Shown here one piece after another: positions 47,896 through 54,415 of a stretch of 64,000 nt of DNA (positions within the stretch are counted from its first letter, which is position 1; each line of letters starts with the position of its first letter). Made by a program: the position numbers and the translations under genes. Source of the stretch: DATMRF01 sp035566435. Lineage in GTDB: Bacteria; Verrucomicrobiota; Verrucomicrobiia; Limisphaerales; UBA8199. Location: positions 203,221 through 267,220 of the forward strand of contig DATMRF010000034.1 of NCBI GenBank assembly GCA_035566435.1, written 5' to 3'. A model generated the notes under the pieces. The model saw only the letters and a program-made list of their open reading frames with translations. It was not told the DNA's origin and made no database searches.

Positions 47896-48006
47896 ATGGA
47901 ATATTTGATTCCCTTTGCTACATTCGCACGCCCTCAAAAGGTTATAGACGTTCCGGATGAGGCAACGAAGACCGAAGTGTACCAGAATTTGTTAGTTGAG
48001 CTGTGA
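47896..48006 (+). CDS. Possible 36-residue ORF coupled to dksA
   Basis: ATG 47896 opens a short frame (MEYLIPFATFARP ... YQNLLVEL) whose TGA overlaps the GTG start of the dksA-like gene (GTGA). GTG 47884 with GAAAG upstream is another start. Coupling supports translation; an extended -10-like TGCTACATT within it argues the other way. Unknown function. Confidence 0.35.
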   Translation: MEYLIPFATFARPQKVIDVPDEATKTEVYQNLLVEL

Positions 48007-48590
48007 CAACGAAAAAAAAAGAAGTTAGCAAAAAGGCCCACCACAAGCCGCACGGCTCGGCCACCTCCGCATCTATCCTCGGCAGCCCGGCCGCCCACCC
48101 GGCCGTCAAACTCAGGAAAAACGGCGAGGTGAAGGTCAAGGCCGAGTGGGCCAAGTTTTACCAACGGTTGCTCGAGCTGCGCGATCAGCTCATGCGCCAG
48201 ATGAATGGCCTCGCTAAAGAGTCCGCCCAGGAAATGGCCGGCTACAGCCTCCACATGGCCGATTCCGGCACCGACAACTTCGACCGCGATTTCGCCTTGA
48301 GCCTGCTTTCCTCGGACCAGGACGCGGTTTACGAAATCGAGGAGGCCCTCAAGCGCATCGAGAAGAACACTTACGGCATTTGCGAGTTGACCGGCAAGCC
48401 CATCCCCAAAAGCCGCCTCGAAGCCATCCCCTGGACCCGCTTTACCGTCCAGGCCCAGGCCCAGTTGGAGCGCGAAGGCGCCCTGCGCTCGCGCCGCCTC
48501 GGCGCCCTCGGCACCGTCGATGCCGTCGGACAAACCGAAGTCGACACCGAAGAAGAAGAACCTGAAGAGAAGCCTAAAGAGAAGGAATAA
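48003..48590 (+). CDS. TraR/DksA-family zinc-finger-like regulator
   Basis: 195 residues from GTG 48003; a stop lies two codons upstream in frame. Long coiled-coil 'AEWAKFYQRLLELRDQLMRQ', then 'DNFDRDFALSLLSSDQDAVY' and 'EEALKRIEKNTYGICELTGK', the DksA/TraR C-terminal segment with one Cys where four are usual (C4 reduced to one), so zinc may not bind. Lys-rich start and Glu-rich end (VDTEEEEPEEKPKEKE). DksA-type proteins act at the RNA polymerase secondary channel. Leads a probable operon with rpmG and rpsR. Confidence 0.85.
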   Translation: MTTKKKEVSKKAHHKPHGSATSASILGSPAAHPAVKLRKNGEVKVKAEWAKFYQRLLELRDQLMRQMNGLAKESAQEMAGYSLHMADSGTDNFDRDFALSLLSSDQDAVYEIEEALKRIEKNTYGICELTGKPIPKSRLEAIPWTRFTVQAQAQLEREGALRSRRLGALGTVDAVGQTEVDTEEEEPEEKPKEKE

Positions 48591-48593
48591 CCC

Positions 48594-48761
48594 ATGCCTC
48601 GGGAAATTGTCACGATTGAATGCACCGAAGCGCGGAAGGAGGGCAAATCTCCCTCCCGCTACACCACCACCCGCAACAAGAAGCTCAAGACCGAAAAGCT
48701 CGAGCTCAAGAAGTACAACCCGGCGCTCCGCCGTCACACTCTCCACCGCGAAGTCAAATAA
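48594..48761 (+). CDS. rpmG: 50S ribosomal protein L33
   Basis: 55 residues from ATG 48594, three bases after the dksA-like stop. Reads 'MPREIVTIECTEARKEGK', 'RYTTTRNKKLKTEKLELKKY', 'RRHTLHREVK', the L33 pattern. One Cys only (EC-TEA), so it is a zinc-free (C-) form, which would fit growth under zinc limitation. Followed 9 bp later by rpsR. Confidence 0.93.
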   Translation: MPREIVTIECTEARKEGKSPSRYTTTRNKKLKTEKLELKKYNPALRRHTLHREVK

Positions 48762-48770
48762 CCACCCCCT

Positions 48771-49037
48771 ATGCCTCGCAAAACTCGTCCCGATAAAAAG
48801 GAGAAACGCGGCGCTCGCGGCCGGAGTTCCTTCTCCGAAATGCGCACCTCGCGCCCGAAACCGAAGATTGATTTCACGGTCGATGCCCTCGATTTCAAGA
48901 ACACGAATTTGCTGAAGCAGTTTGTCACCGACCAGGGGCGGATTCTGCCCCGCAAATACACCGGGCTGCCGGCTCATTATCAGCGTCGGCTCAACCGCGC
49001 CATCAAACGCGCCCGCCAAATGCTGCTTATGAAGTAA
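48771..49037 (+). CDS. rpsR: 30S ribosomal protein S18
   Basis: 88 residues from ATG 48771. Core 'DFKNTNLLKQFVTDQGRILP' and 'RKYTGLPAHYQRRLNRAIKR', the invariant S18 block that contacts S6 and rRNA. A 35-residue Lys/Arg-rich N-terminus, with no Cys ligands, precedes it. Third gene of dksA-rpmG-rpsR; an intrinsic terminator follows 15 bp later. Confidence 0.95.
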   Translation: MPRKTRPDKKEKRGARGRSSFSEMRTSRPKPKIDFTVDALDFKNTNLLKQFVTDQGRILPRKYTGLPAHYQRRLNRAIKRARQMLLMK

Positions 49038-49052
49038 CTTCCCTGCCGCTTT

Positions 49053-49079
49053 AACCCGCAATCTCGGTTGCGGGTTTTT
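49053..49079 (+). terminator. Rho-independent terminator after rpsR
   Basis: AACCCGCAA (49053-49061) pairs with TTGCGGGTT (49068-49076), loop of 6, T-run to 49079. Confidence 0.85.
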
Positions 49080-49092
49080 GCCGCCTCATAAA

Positions 49093-49107
49093 TGCAAATC
49101 ATTTGCA
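49093..49107. promoter_or_regulatory. Predicted Fur-family (Zur/Mur-like) box, 7-1-7 palindrome
   Basis: TGCAAAT-C-ATTTGCA is a perfect 7-1-7 inverted repeat, the architecture of Fur-family operators, 148 bp upstream of the ZIP transporter gene and beside a fur-family gene. Confidence 0.6.
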
Positions 49108-49183
49108 ATAACGTTCTCCCGCTCCGCTCCCATGTTTTATTTTCGATTGGCGAGTCGCCGTCGGCCGCTGGCGGCTGGCATCC

Positions 49184-49218
49184 GACACCTGGCACCTGAC
49201 ACCTGACACCCGACACAC
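49184..49218. repeat. Heptamer tandem tract (GACACCT, 5 units)
   Basis: GACACCT, GGCACCT, GACACCT, GACACCC, GACACAC upstream of the ZIP gene. Confidence 0.9.
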
Positions 49219-49254
49219 GCTCCGCCCGCGCATAACGAATCTTCTCCGTAAACC

Positions 49255-49974
49255 ATGGATTACCTGCTTCTCCTCTCCAGCATCGTTCTCGGCGCGCTGA
49301 GCGTTTTTCTCTTCCGCCTGTATGAGCCTCGCTTCGTCAAGCTGCTCAACGCGTTCACCGGCGCCTATTTGCTCAGCCTCACCTTCCTGCACCTGCTGCC
49401 GGAGCTTTACCATCCGCACGAAGGGGCGCTGCCGGCGAGCGACCTGCACATCGGCGTGCTGATCCTCTCAGGGTTTTTCATTCAGGTCGCGCTCGACGTG
49501 ATTTCGATGGGCGTCGAGCATGGGCATGCCCATCACCTGCACGGGGGGATGCCAGTGGGGGTCGTCTCCGGGCTTTGCCTTCACGCTTTTATCGAGGCGA
49601 TGGCCCTTGGGAACGCCGCCACCCATTACGACCCCGCTTCGCGCCGCTTGCTGCTCTACAGCATCGTCCTGCACAACTTCCCTGTTTCCATTGCGCTTTT
49701 GGGAATGCTGCTGCAAACCGGGATGAAACGCGGCAGCGCCCTCGCCTTTCTGGGTCTTTTCGCCGCGATGGCGCCGCTGGGCATGTCCCTCAGCGCCCAC
49801 ACCGCCCTGGCCGGCCATACCCGCGAACTTATGGCTGTGGTGATTGGCATTTTCATGCACATCTCCACCACCATCTTGTTCGAAAGCAGCGATATCCACC
49901 GGTTCAACTTCGCCAAGCTCGCGGCCATCCTCGTCGGCACCGGTTTGGCATTCCTCAGCCTGATGCTGCACTGA
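49255..49974 (+). CDS. ZIP-family metal transporter
   Basis: 239 residues, eight membrane segments. Imports Zn2+ or related divalent metal. TM4 'SGLCLHAFIEAMALGNA' (His, Glu) and TM5 'SIVLHNFPVSIALLGMLL' (H-N-F-P; the usual Glu two residues later is Ser) carry the metal site; a His-rich cytoplasmic loop 'GVEHGHAHHLHGG' precedes TM4. The missing Glu in TM5 is noteworthy. A Fur-type box lies upstream and a Fur-family gene follows 95 bp downstream, suggesting metal-dependent control. Confidence 0.88.
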   Translation: MDYLLLLSSIVLGALSVFLFRLYEPRFVKLLNAFTGAYLLSLTFLHLLPELYHPHEGALPASDLHIGVLILSGFFIQVALDVISMGVEHGHAHHLHGGMPVGVVSGLCLHAFIEAMALGNAATHYDPASRRLLLYSIVLHNFPVSIALLGMLLQTGMKRGSALAFLGLFAAMAPLGMSLSAHTALAGHTRELMAVVIGIFMHISTTILFESSDIHRFNFAKLAAILVGTGLAFLSLMLH

Positions 49975-50069
49975 CAGACCCTGTAGGAGACGAGGTGGCG
50001 AGTCTCCAACTCCTTAACCTGATGCCGCGCTAACCCAAACCAAACCTCTGCTTGAACCTTCATCCCCAC

Positions 50070-50507
50070 ATGCGCCCCCACGCCGGCCTGCCGGAACTTG
50101 CCGAACGCCTCCGCCGCTGCTCGCGCAAGGCCACTGGTCCCCGGCAGTCGATCCTCGAAATCTTGCGCCGTCAGGCCCACCCGCTTTCCATCAAGGAGAT
50201 TTTCGCTGCGCTCCCCGAGGGTGGCGGCGACCTGGCGACAGTTTACCGTTCCATGCATTTGCTGGAGGGGATGGCGATGGTGAAGCGATTCGATTTGGGA
50301 GATGGTGTCGCCCGGTTCGAGTTGCTGGTGGAAGGCGACGACGGCCATCATCATCACCTCGTCTGCACCCGGTGCGCCGGTGTTGTGGAAATCGAGGATT
50401 GCTTTATTCACGAACTCGAAAGCCGGGTCGCCTCCCGCAACGGCTTCAAAGCCGTTACCCACAAGTTGGAATTCTTCGGCATCTGTCCCGCCTGCCAGAA
50501 CCCTTAA
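50070..50507 (+). CDS. Fur-family transcriptional regulator (Zur-like)
   Basis: 145 residues from ATG 50070 (the ORF begins with TTG at 50052). Winged helix 'TGPRQSILEILRRQAHPLSI', 'GDLATVYRSMHLLEGMAMVK', then 'EGDDGHHHHLVCTRCAGVVE' with the His-rich metal site and the two C-x2-C pairs (CTRC, CPAC). Neighbouring a ZIP transporter suggests Zur or Mur function rather than iron; the choice is inference. Binds a 7-1-7 operator such as 49093-49107. Confidence 0.9.
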   Translation: MRPHAGLPELAERLRRCSRKATGPRQSILEILRRQAHPLSIKEIFAALPEGGGDLATVYRSMHLLEGMAMVKRFDLGDGVARFELLVEGDDGHHHHLVCTRCAGVVEIEDCFIHELESRVASRNGFKAVTHKLEFFGICPACQNP

Positions 50508-50528
50508 CCAGCCCGTGCAGTGCTTCCT

Positions 50529-50554
50529 GGTAGGGACGCTTTCCACAGCGTCCC
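50529..50554. repeat. GGTAGGG-type palindrome
   Basis: GGTAGGGACGCTTTCCACAG then CGTCCC: 8-bp arms GGGACGCT/AGCGTCCC. It shares the GGTAGGG-CGCT layout with 37748-37787. Confidence 0.7.
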
Positions 50555-50634
50555 CGTCTCTTATAGAAGCATTTCGAGTGACTCTGATTGCCCTTGCGAA
50601 TCCACGCTCAGGCCCCCTGTCTCCCCAACAAAAA

Positions 50635-50670
50635 AGCCACGCAAAAGCGTGGCTGTTCGTTTTTGTTTTT
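50635..50670. terminator. Rho-independent terminator, bidirectional
   Basis: AGCCACGC (50635-50642) with GCGTGGCT (50647-50654), loop AAAA, then GTTCGTTTTTGTTTTT on the plus strand and an A-rich run before it that would serve the minus strand. Between the Fur-family gene and the convergent small gene. Confidence 0.8.
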
Positions 50671-50677
50671 AGGCCTT

Positions 50678-50842
50678 TTAAGTAGCTTCGCTGGGCTCCC
50701 ATTCCCCGAGATGCAGGTATTCTTTAATCTTCCTGCGTTCGTACCGGTGCTTCAATGGTTTTTTAGGCTGGTTGTCAACCTTGCGGAAGGGGTGTTTGGG
50801 ATTAATGATTGCTTCACTAATTACTTCCAACGATTTGGTCAT
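50678..50842 (-). CDS. Small basic protein of unknown function (54 residues)
   Basis: From ATG 50842 with AAAGGAAAT about 10 bases upstream, a good ribosome binding site. Sequence 'MTKSLEVISEAIINPKHPFR' ... 'KPLKHRYERRKIKEYLHLGE' is Lys/Arg-rich with no membrane segment. Base composition of its leader (about 50940-51010) is unusually AT-rich for the window, and a TATAAT lies at 50953-50958. I do not recognise the family. A longer start (TTG 50944) is unlikely. Confidence 0.7.
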   Translation of the reverse strand: MTKSLEVISEAIINPKHPFRKVDNQPKKPLKHRYERRKIKEYLHLGEWEPSEAT

Positions 50843-50952
50843 ACTTTGATTTCCTTTGTTCAAGTATAGACTGGGGTGAAGGATGCCACTGGCTTTGCCC
50901 TCCTCAGGGTTGCCATGCTTGATACTTGGCATCGGCTGCTTCAAGCAATTGA

Positions 50953-50958
50953 ATTATA
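50953..50958 (-). promoter_or_regulatory. Predicted -10 (TATAAT) for the 54-residue gene
   Basis: Exact TATAAT on the minus strand within an AT-rich stretch; no clear -35 at 16-18 bp (best TGGATT at 16). Leader would be ~105 nt. Confidence 0.45.
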
Positions 50959-51020
50959 CCATCCTTTCCAAAAAAATCCATTCAATTTTTTTGCAGAAAA
51001 AAATCCCGCCACAAATCACC

Positions 51021-51055
51021 GGATTACTGGTTACTGAATACTGATTACTGACCAT
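51021..51055. repeat. Heptamer tandem tract (TGATTAC type, 5 units) holding the prmA stop
   Basis: GGATTAC, TGGTTAC, TGAATAC, TGATTAC, TGACCAT. The prmA TAA (51045-51047) lies inside. Confidence 0.9.
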
Positions 51056-52172
51056 CACTCCCCCATCTTTTGCGCCCTTCCACCTTCAGTTCCCGCTCTG
51101 AGACTTGAGACTTGAGACCTGGGACTTGAGACCTTTGTTTATCCTTTATCCTTCGCTCGAACGCCCCCGACCGCCACTCTTTCTCTCGCCGACTCGCCAC
51201 CACCCTCCACCCGGCCGCTTCATACGCCTTCTGCACGCCTGCAAACTCCGTCGCCAGGATGCCGGCCAACACCAGCAGACCTCCCCGGTCCACGCCCGAC
51301 AGCAGCCGTTCCCGCTCCTCGACCAGCAGGCTCGAAATCAGGTTCGCGCAAACCACCGAATACTTCCTGACCGGCCGGCCCGCCGCCCGGCGGAAGTCCT
51401 GCCGCCTGAACCGGATGATGCTCGCAACCCCATTGAGCCGGGCGTTCCCCCTCGCCGTTCGGACTGCGTCCGAATCGACATCCACGGCCTCGACCGGCCC
51501 ATATCCGAGCTTCGCGGCGGCGATGGCCAGAATACCCGAACCCGTCCCCACGTCGCATAGGGACTGAGCCCGCCTCGGCTGCCTGCGTGCCACAATTTGC
51601 TCCAGGCAAAACCCCGTCGTTGGATGCTGGCCTGTCCCAAAACTCAACCCCGGGTCCAGCACGACCAGCGCCTGGCCCTTCCGAGCTTTCCGGCGGCTCC
51701 AGCTCGGCCTTATCAGCAGACGTGAGCCGATCTCCAGCGGCCGAAAATGCTTCTTCCAGGCCTCCGCCCAATCCTCCCGCCGTACCCGCCCCAGCGACAC
51801 CTTCCACGCCCCGGGGCGGGGACGGCCACGTCCCCGTAGCGAACGTGTTTCGAGGGATTGGCAGGGGCGGGGACGGCCACGTCCCCGTTTCCCTTCCCCA
51901 ATTGCCCCCCGCCCAGTGCTGTCGCTCCCCCTCGCACCCGGATTCAACCCGCACTCCCCAATCCATGCCAGCCCCGCCTCGAGCCGCGCCCGCATCGCCG
52001 CGAACCCAGCAGGCTTGTCCTCAAAAAACGCCATCACCATCGTCTGACCCGTCTCTACGTCCGTGAACGAAGCCACACCCTGGCCGCACACCTCCCCCAG
52101 CAATTCGCTCACGGCCTCCTCCGCCTCGGCCGAAGTCGTAATCGAAACTCTCCAAAGCGCTTTGCCTTTCAT
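51045..52172 (-). CDS. prmA: Ribosomal protein L11 methyltransferase with repeat-derived insertions
   Basis: 375 residues, about 80 more than usual. Methylates L11 using SAM. N-terminal domain 'LWRVSITTSAEAEEAVSELL', then 'REDWAEAWKKHFRPLEIGSR', 'LDPGLSFGTGQHPTTGFCLE', SAM loop 'SLCDVGTGSGILAIAAAKLG', 'AVDVDSDAVRTARGNA' and 'VVCANLISSLL'. Residues ~95-120 are two translated copies of the REP-1 palindrome (RGRGRPRP twice) and the last ~30 residues are translated heptamer repeat (SQVPGLKSQVSE). The domain motifs are intact, so function is plausible but the extra segments are unusual. Confidence 0.88.
   Translation of the reverse strand: MKGKALWRVSITTSAEAEEAVSELLGEVCGQGVASFTDVETGQTMVMAFFEDKPAGFAAMRARLEAGLAWIGECGLNPGARGSDSTGRGAIGEGKRGRGRPRPCQSLETRSLRGRGRPRPGAWKVSLGRVRREDWAEAWKKHFRPLEIGSRLLIRPSWSRRKARKGQALVVLDPGLSFGTGQHPTTGFCLEQIVARRQPRRAQSLCDVGTGSGILAIAAAKLGYGPVEAVDVDSDAVRTARGNARLNGVASIIRFRRQDFRRAAGRPVRKYSVVCANLISSLLVEERERLLSGVDRGGLLVLAGILATEFAGVQKAYEAAGWRVVASRREKEWRSGAFERRIKDKQRSQVPGLKSQVSERELKVEGRKRWGSDGQ
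51101..51135. repeat. Heptamer tandem tract (AGACTTG, 5 units) inside prmA
   Basis: AGACTTG, AGACTTG, AGACCTG, GGACTTG, AGACCTT, translated on the minus strand as part of the PrmA C-terminus. Confidence 0.85.
51813..51837. repeat. REP-1 palindrome in prmA, copy 1
   Basis: Same 25-bp sequence as 45773-45797, in the prmA frame. Confidence 0.9.
51864..51888. repeat. REP-1 palindrome in prmA, copy 2
   Basis: Identical 25 bp, exactly 51 bp (17 codons) from copy 1, same orientation. Confidence 0.9.
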
Positions 52173-52360
52173 CCTTCAACTTTCAACCTTCCGCCCCGAG
52201 ACTTGAGACCTGAGACTTGAGACCTTCAACCTTCAACTTTCACCCTTCACCCCTGAGCTTCGGCTTTGAAACTTGAACCTTGAACCCTTCAACTTTCAAC
52301 CCTCCGTCCTGAGACTTGAAACCTTCAACCTTCAACCTTCAACTTTCAACCTTCGGCGCC
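52173..52360. repeat. Long heptamer tract with changing words
   Basis: About 26 units: CTTCAAC, TTTCAAC, then CTTGAGA/CCTGAGA, CTTCAAC, CTTCACC, TTGAACC, CTTCAAC, TTGAAAC, CTTCAAC. Phase slips by one base only a few times. Holds the histidine phosphatase stop (52339-52341). Confidence 0.9.
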
Positions 52361-53025
52361 GCGCCTCGCCACGGCGTAAAATTCACCAAATGCAACGTCG
52401 TCTTCTGCGGAGTCCACACCACCTGCGTCACGCTCGCATAATCAATTTCGAACGCCGCCAGCCTCGGCAGCGGCCAATCGAGCATGAGCGCCAGCAGCAT
52501 GCGGATCACCCCGCCGTGGCACAAAACCGCCACATTTTGACCGGCATGGCGGGCGAGTATGGCCCGCAGAACCGGCTCCAGGCGGGCGCGGAACGTTCGG
52601 GCGGACTCGCCATTCCGTATCCCCGCCCGCTCCAACTCGTCCAGCCATGCAAAAGCGCTGATGCCGAACCGCGCATGCACCTCCTCCCACCCCAGCCCGG
52701 TCCAATCTCCGAAATCCACCTCCCTGAGCTCGGGCACCACCGCCGGCTGCGGCAGGCCGTTGCGCAGCAGCGGCGCGATCGTCTGCTGCACCCGCCGCAT
52801 CGGGCTGGCGTAAAGCGCGTCAAAATGCTCTTTGTGCAGATACTGTGCGAGGACTTTAGCTTGCCGATGGCCGCGCGCGGACAACTTCATATCGATGCGC
52901 CCGCCAAAAACACTCTGGTAGCGCTTCTCCACCTCCCCATGCCGAATCAACCACAACGTGGTTGAAGCTTCCTGTCTGAGAGTTGAGCGCTTCGCCGCCG
53001 CATCATGCTTTTGCCTCTTGCTCAT
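52339..53025 (-). CDS. Histidine phosphatase family protein (phosphoglycerate mutase/CobC-like)
   Basis: 228 residues from ATG 53025 (GTG 53034 also possible). Phosphatase of the 2-His branch: 'TTLWLIRHGEVEK' (phospho-His), 'YASPMRRVQQTIAPLL', 'LREVDFGDWTGLGWEEVHAR', 'VAVLCHGGVIRMLLALML' (second His). The 'FGDW.G' motif is shared with alpha-ribazole phosphatase (CobC), but no cobalamin genes are nearby, so substrate is open. The last codons (PKVES, TGA) are encoded in the heptamer tract. Confidence 0.87.
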   Translation of the reverse strand: MSKRQKHDAAAKRSTLRQEASTTLWLIRHGEVEKRYQSVFGGRIDMKLSARGHRQAKVLAQYLHKEHFDALYASPMRRVQQTIAPLLRNGLPQPAVVPELREVDFGDWTGLGWEEVHARFGISAFAWLDELERAGIRNGESARTFRARLEPVLRAILARHAGQNVAVLCHGGVIRMLLALMLDWPLPRLAAFEIDYASVTQVVWTPQKTTLHLVNFTPWRGAAPKVES

Positions 53026-53039
53026 CACATCCACACCGC

Positions 53040-53191
53040 GATTACTGATTACTGATTACTGACCACTGATTTGGCTTTGAAACTTGAAACTTGAACCCTT
53101 CAACTTTCAACCTTCCTTCGTGAGCCCTGAAACCTTTAACTTTCAACTTTCAACTTTCAACCTTCAACTTCCCACCTTCACCCTTTACCCT
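53040..53191. repeat. Long heptamer tract passing from GATTACT to CTTTCAA words
   Basis: GATTACT x3, GACCACT, then GATTTGG, CTTTGAA, ACTTGAA x2, and a run of CTTTCAA/CCTTCAA units, between the phosphatase start and rph; the rph stop (53178-53180) lies inside. The word changes while the 7-nt period continues with only occasional slips. Confidence 0.9.
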
Positions 53192-53948
53192 CGCGCCCGA
53201 TCGCCGAGACTTGCGCTTCGAGCAACTGCCGTATCCCGCCTTTCCCGAGCGCCAGCATGTCCGAAAGCTGACTCTCGCTGAACGTCGCCTCCTCGCCCGT
53301 GCCTTGCAGCTCGATGAACTCGCCCCCGGCGTTCATCACCAGGTTCAAATCGACCGTCGCGGCCGCGTCCTCCGTGTAACACAAATCGAGCATCGCCTGG
53401 TTCCCCACGATCCCCACGCTCACCGCCGCCACCGCGTGCAACAGCGGATTCTCCGTCAGCTTCCCTTCCGCCATCAACCTCCGGATGGCCAGGCAAAAGG
53501 CCACATACGCGCCGGTGATCGCCGCCGTCCGCGTCCCGCCGTCGGCTTGTAACACGTCGCAATCCACCCAAACCGTCCGTGTGCCGAGCTTTTCGAGGTC
53601 GATCGCCGCCCGCATCGCCCGCCCGATCAAACGCTGAATCTCCTGGGACCGCCCGTCGATTCTCCCCTTCGTGCTGTCGCGCGCTTTCCGTTGCAGCGTC
53701 GAATACGGCAGCATCGAATACTCCGCCGTAATCCACCCGCCCGTCACCCCTTGCTCCTTCATCCAGCGCGGCACGATTTCCTCGACCGTCACCCCGCAAA
53801 TCACGCGCGTGCTGCCCCACTCGATGAGCGTCGAGCCGGTCGCATGCGGCGCGATATGATTCTGAAACCGCACGGGCCGCAACTGGTCGGGCTGGCGGCC
53901 GTCGGCGCGCGCCGCGGCATTGACCGGGACTGTTGATAACTGGGCCAT
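53178..53948 (-). CDS. rph: Ribonuclease PH
   Basis: 256 residues from ATG 53948; the longer ORF adds an unlikely leader. Phosphorolytic 3' trimming of tRNA precursors. 'RADGRQPDQLRPVRFQN', 'GSTLIEWGSTRVICGVTVEE', 'GWITAEYSMLPYSTLQRKAR', 'GRSQEIQRLIGRAMRAAIDL', 'WVDCDVLQADGGTRTAAITG' and 'MNAGGEFIELQGTGEEATFS', all RNase PH landmarks. The last residues (EGKG) and the stop are in the heptamer tract. Confidence 0.95.
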   Translation of the reverse strand: MAQLSTVPVNAAARADGRQPDQLRPVRFQNHIAPHATGSTLIEWGSTRVICGVTVEEIVPRWMKEQGVTGGWITAEYSMLPYSTLQRKARDSTKGRIDGRSQEIQRLIGRAMRAAIDLEKLGTRTVWVDCDVLQADGGTRTAAITGAYVAFCLAIRRLMAEGKLTENPLLHAVAAVSVGIVGNQAMLDLCYTEDAAATVDLNLVMNAGGEFIELQGTGEEATFSESQLSDMLALGKGGIRQLLEAQVSAIGREGKG

Positions 53949-54057
53949 AAACGCCCGCGAGCTTAAGCCAGCTGTTCGAACCCGGCAACGAGTAAGTCGC
54001 GACGAAATCGCGCGAAACCGCCCGGAATTAGCCGGGAAATCATGCGAATTCCCCCTG

Positions 54058-54213
54058 TAACCGGTCAGTGGTGGCGGGCGGAGCGCGGCTGTCTCAGCCG
54101 CAGCATTCCCGACCAAAGCGCGGTTGCTGGCCGGTTCGGAGCCGTTATTTACCTCGTGGCTGCTGCGGCTGAGACAGCCGCGCTCCGCTGCTTCCGCTGT
54201 GACTGACCGGTTA
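54058..54213. mobile_element. 156-bp MITE-like element
   Basis: Terminal inverted repeats TAACCGGTCAGT (54058-54069) and ACTGACCGGTTA (54202-54213) are perfect 12-mers; inside, a second inverted repeat of 28 bp (54078-54105 with 54161-54188, centred on GCGGCTGTCTCAGCCGC). No gene. The rest of 53949-54415 holds only a promoter candidate at 54234. Confidence 0.65.
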
Positions 54214-54233
54214 CTTTCCCCTCAATATTTTCA

Positions 54234-54262
54234 TTGACGGGGTGTTGTACACCCGCTACCCT
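54234..54262 (+). promoter_or_regulatory. Predicted promoter with palindrome in the spacer, upstream of the EPS transferase
   Basis: TTGACG (54234-54239), 17-bp spacer containing the palindrome GGTGT-TGT-ACACC (54241-54253), then TACCCT (54257-54262). The first EPS gene begins 154 bp later. A near copy of the spacer motif is at 63632-63651. Confidence 0.5.
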
Positions 54263-54415
54263 CGCGCCCTATGTTTGGCTATCGGCCATCAGCGATGGAC
54301 TGCTGGCTTTAGAAATGATGAGAGATTGGCTCATAACTAACCGGGCCAAATGGCCCCACGGCCCTGAGTTTGGCCTCGCCCGAAAGCCCGGACGCTGCCC
54401 TGGCCCCCGCTGCGC

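Noticed and set aside
47934..49061. A 375-codon minus-strand frame over dksA-rpmG-rpsR
   Set aside because: Antisense to three recognised genes and without motif.
51021..53191. CRISPR-like arrays
   Set aside because: Repeats are 7 nt and contiguous, without unique spacers; no cas genes in the window.
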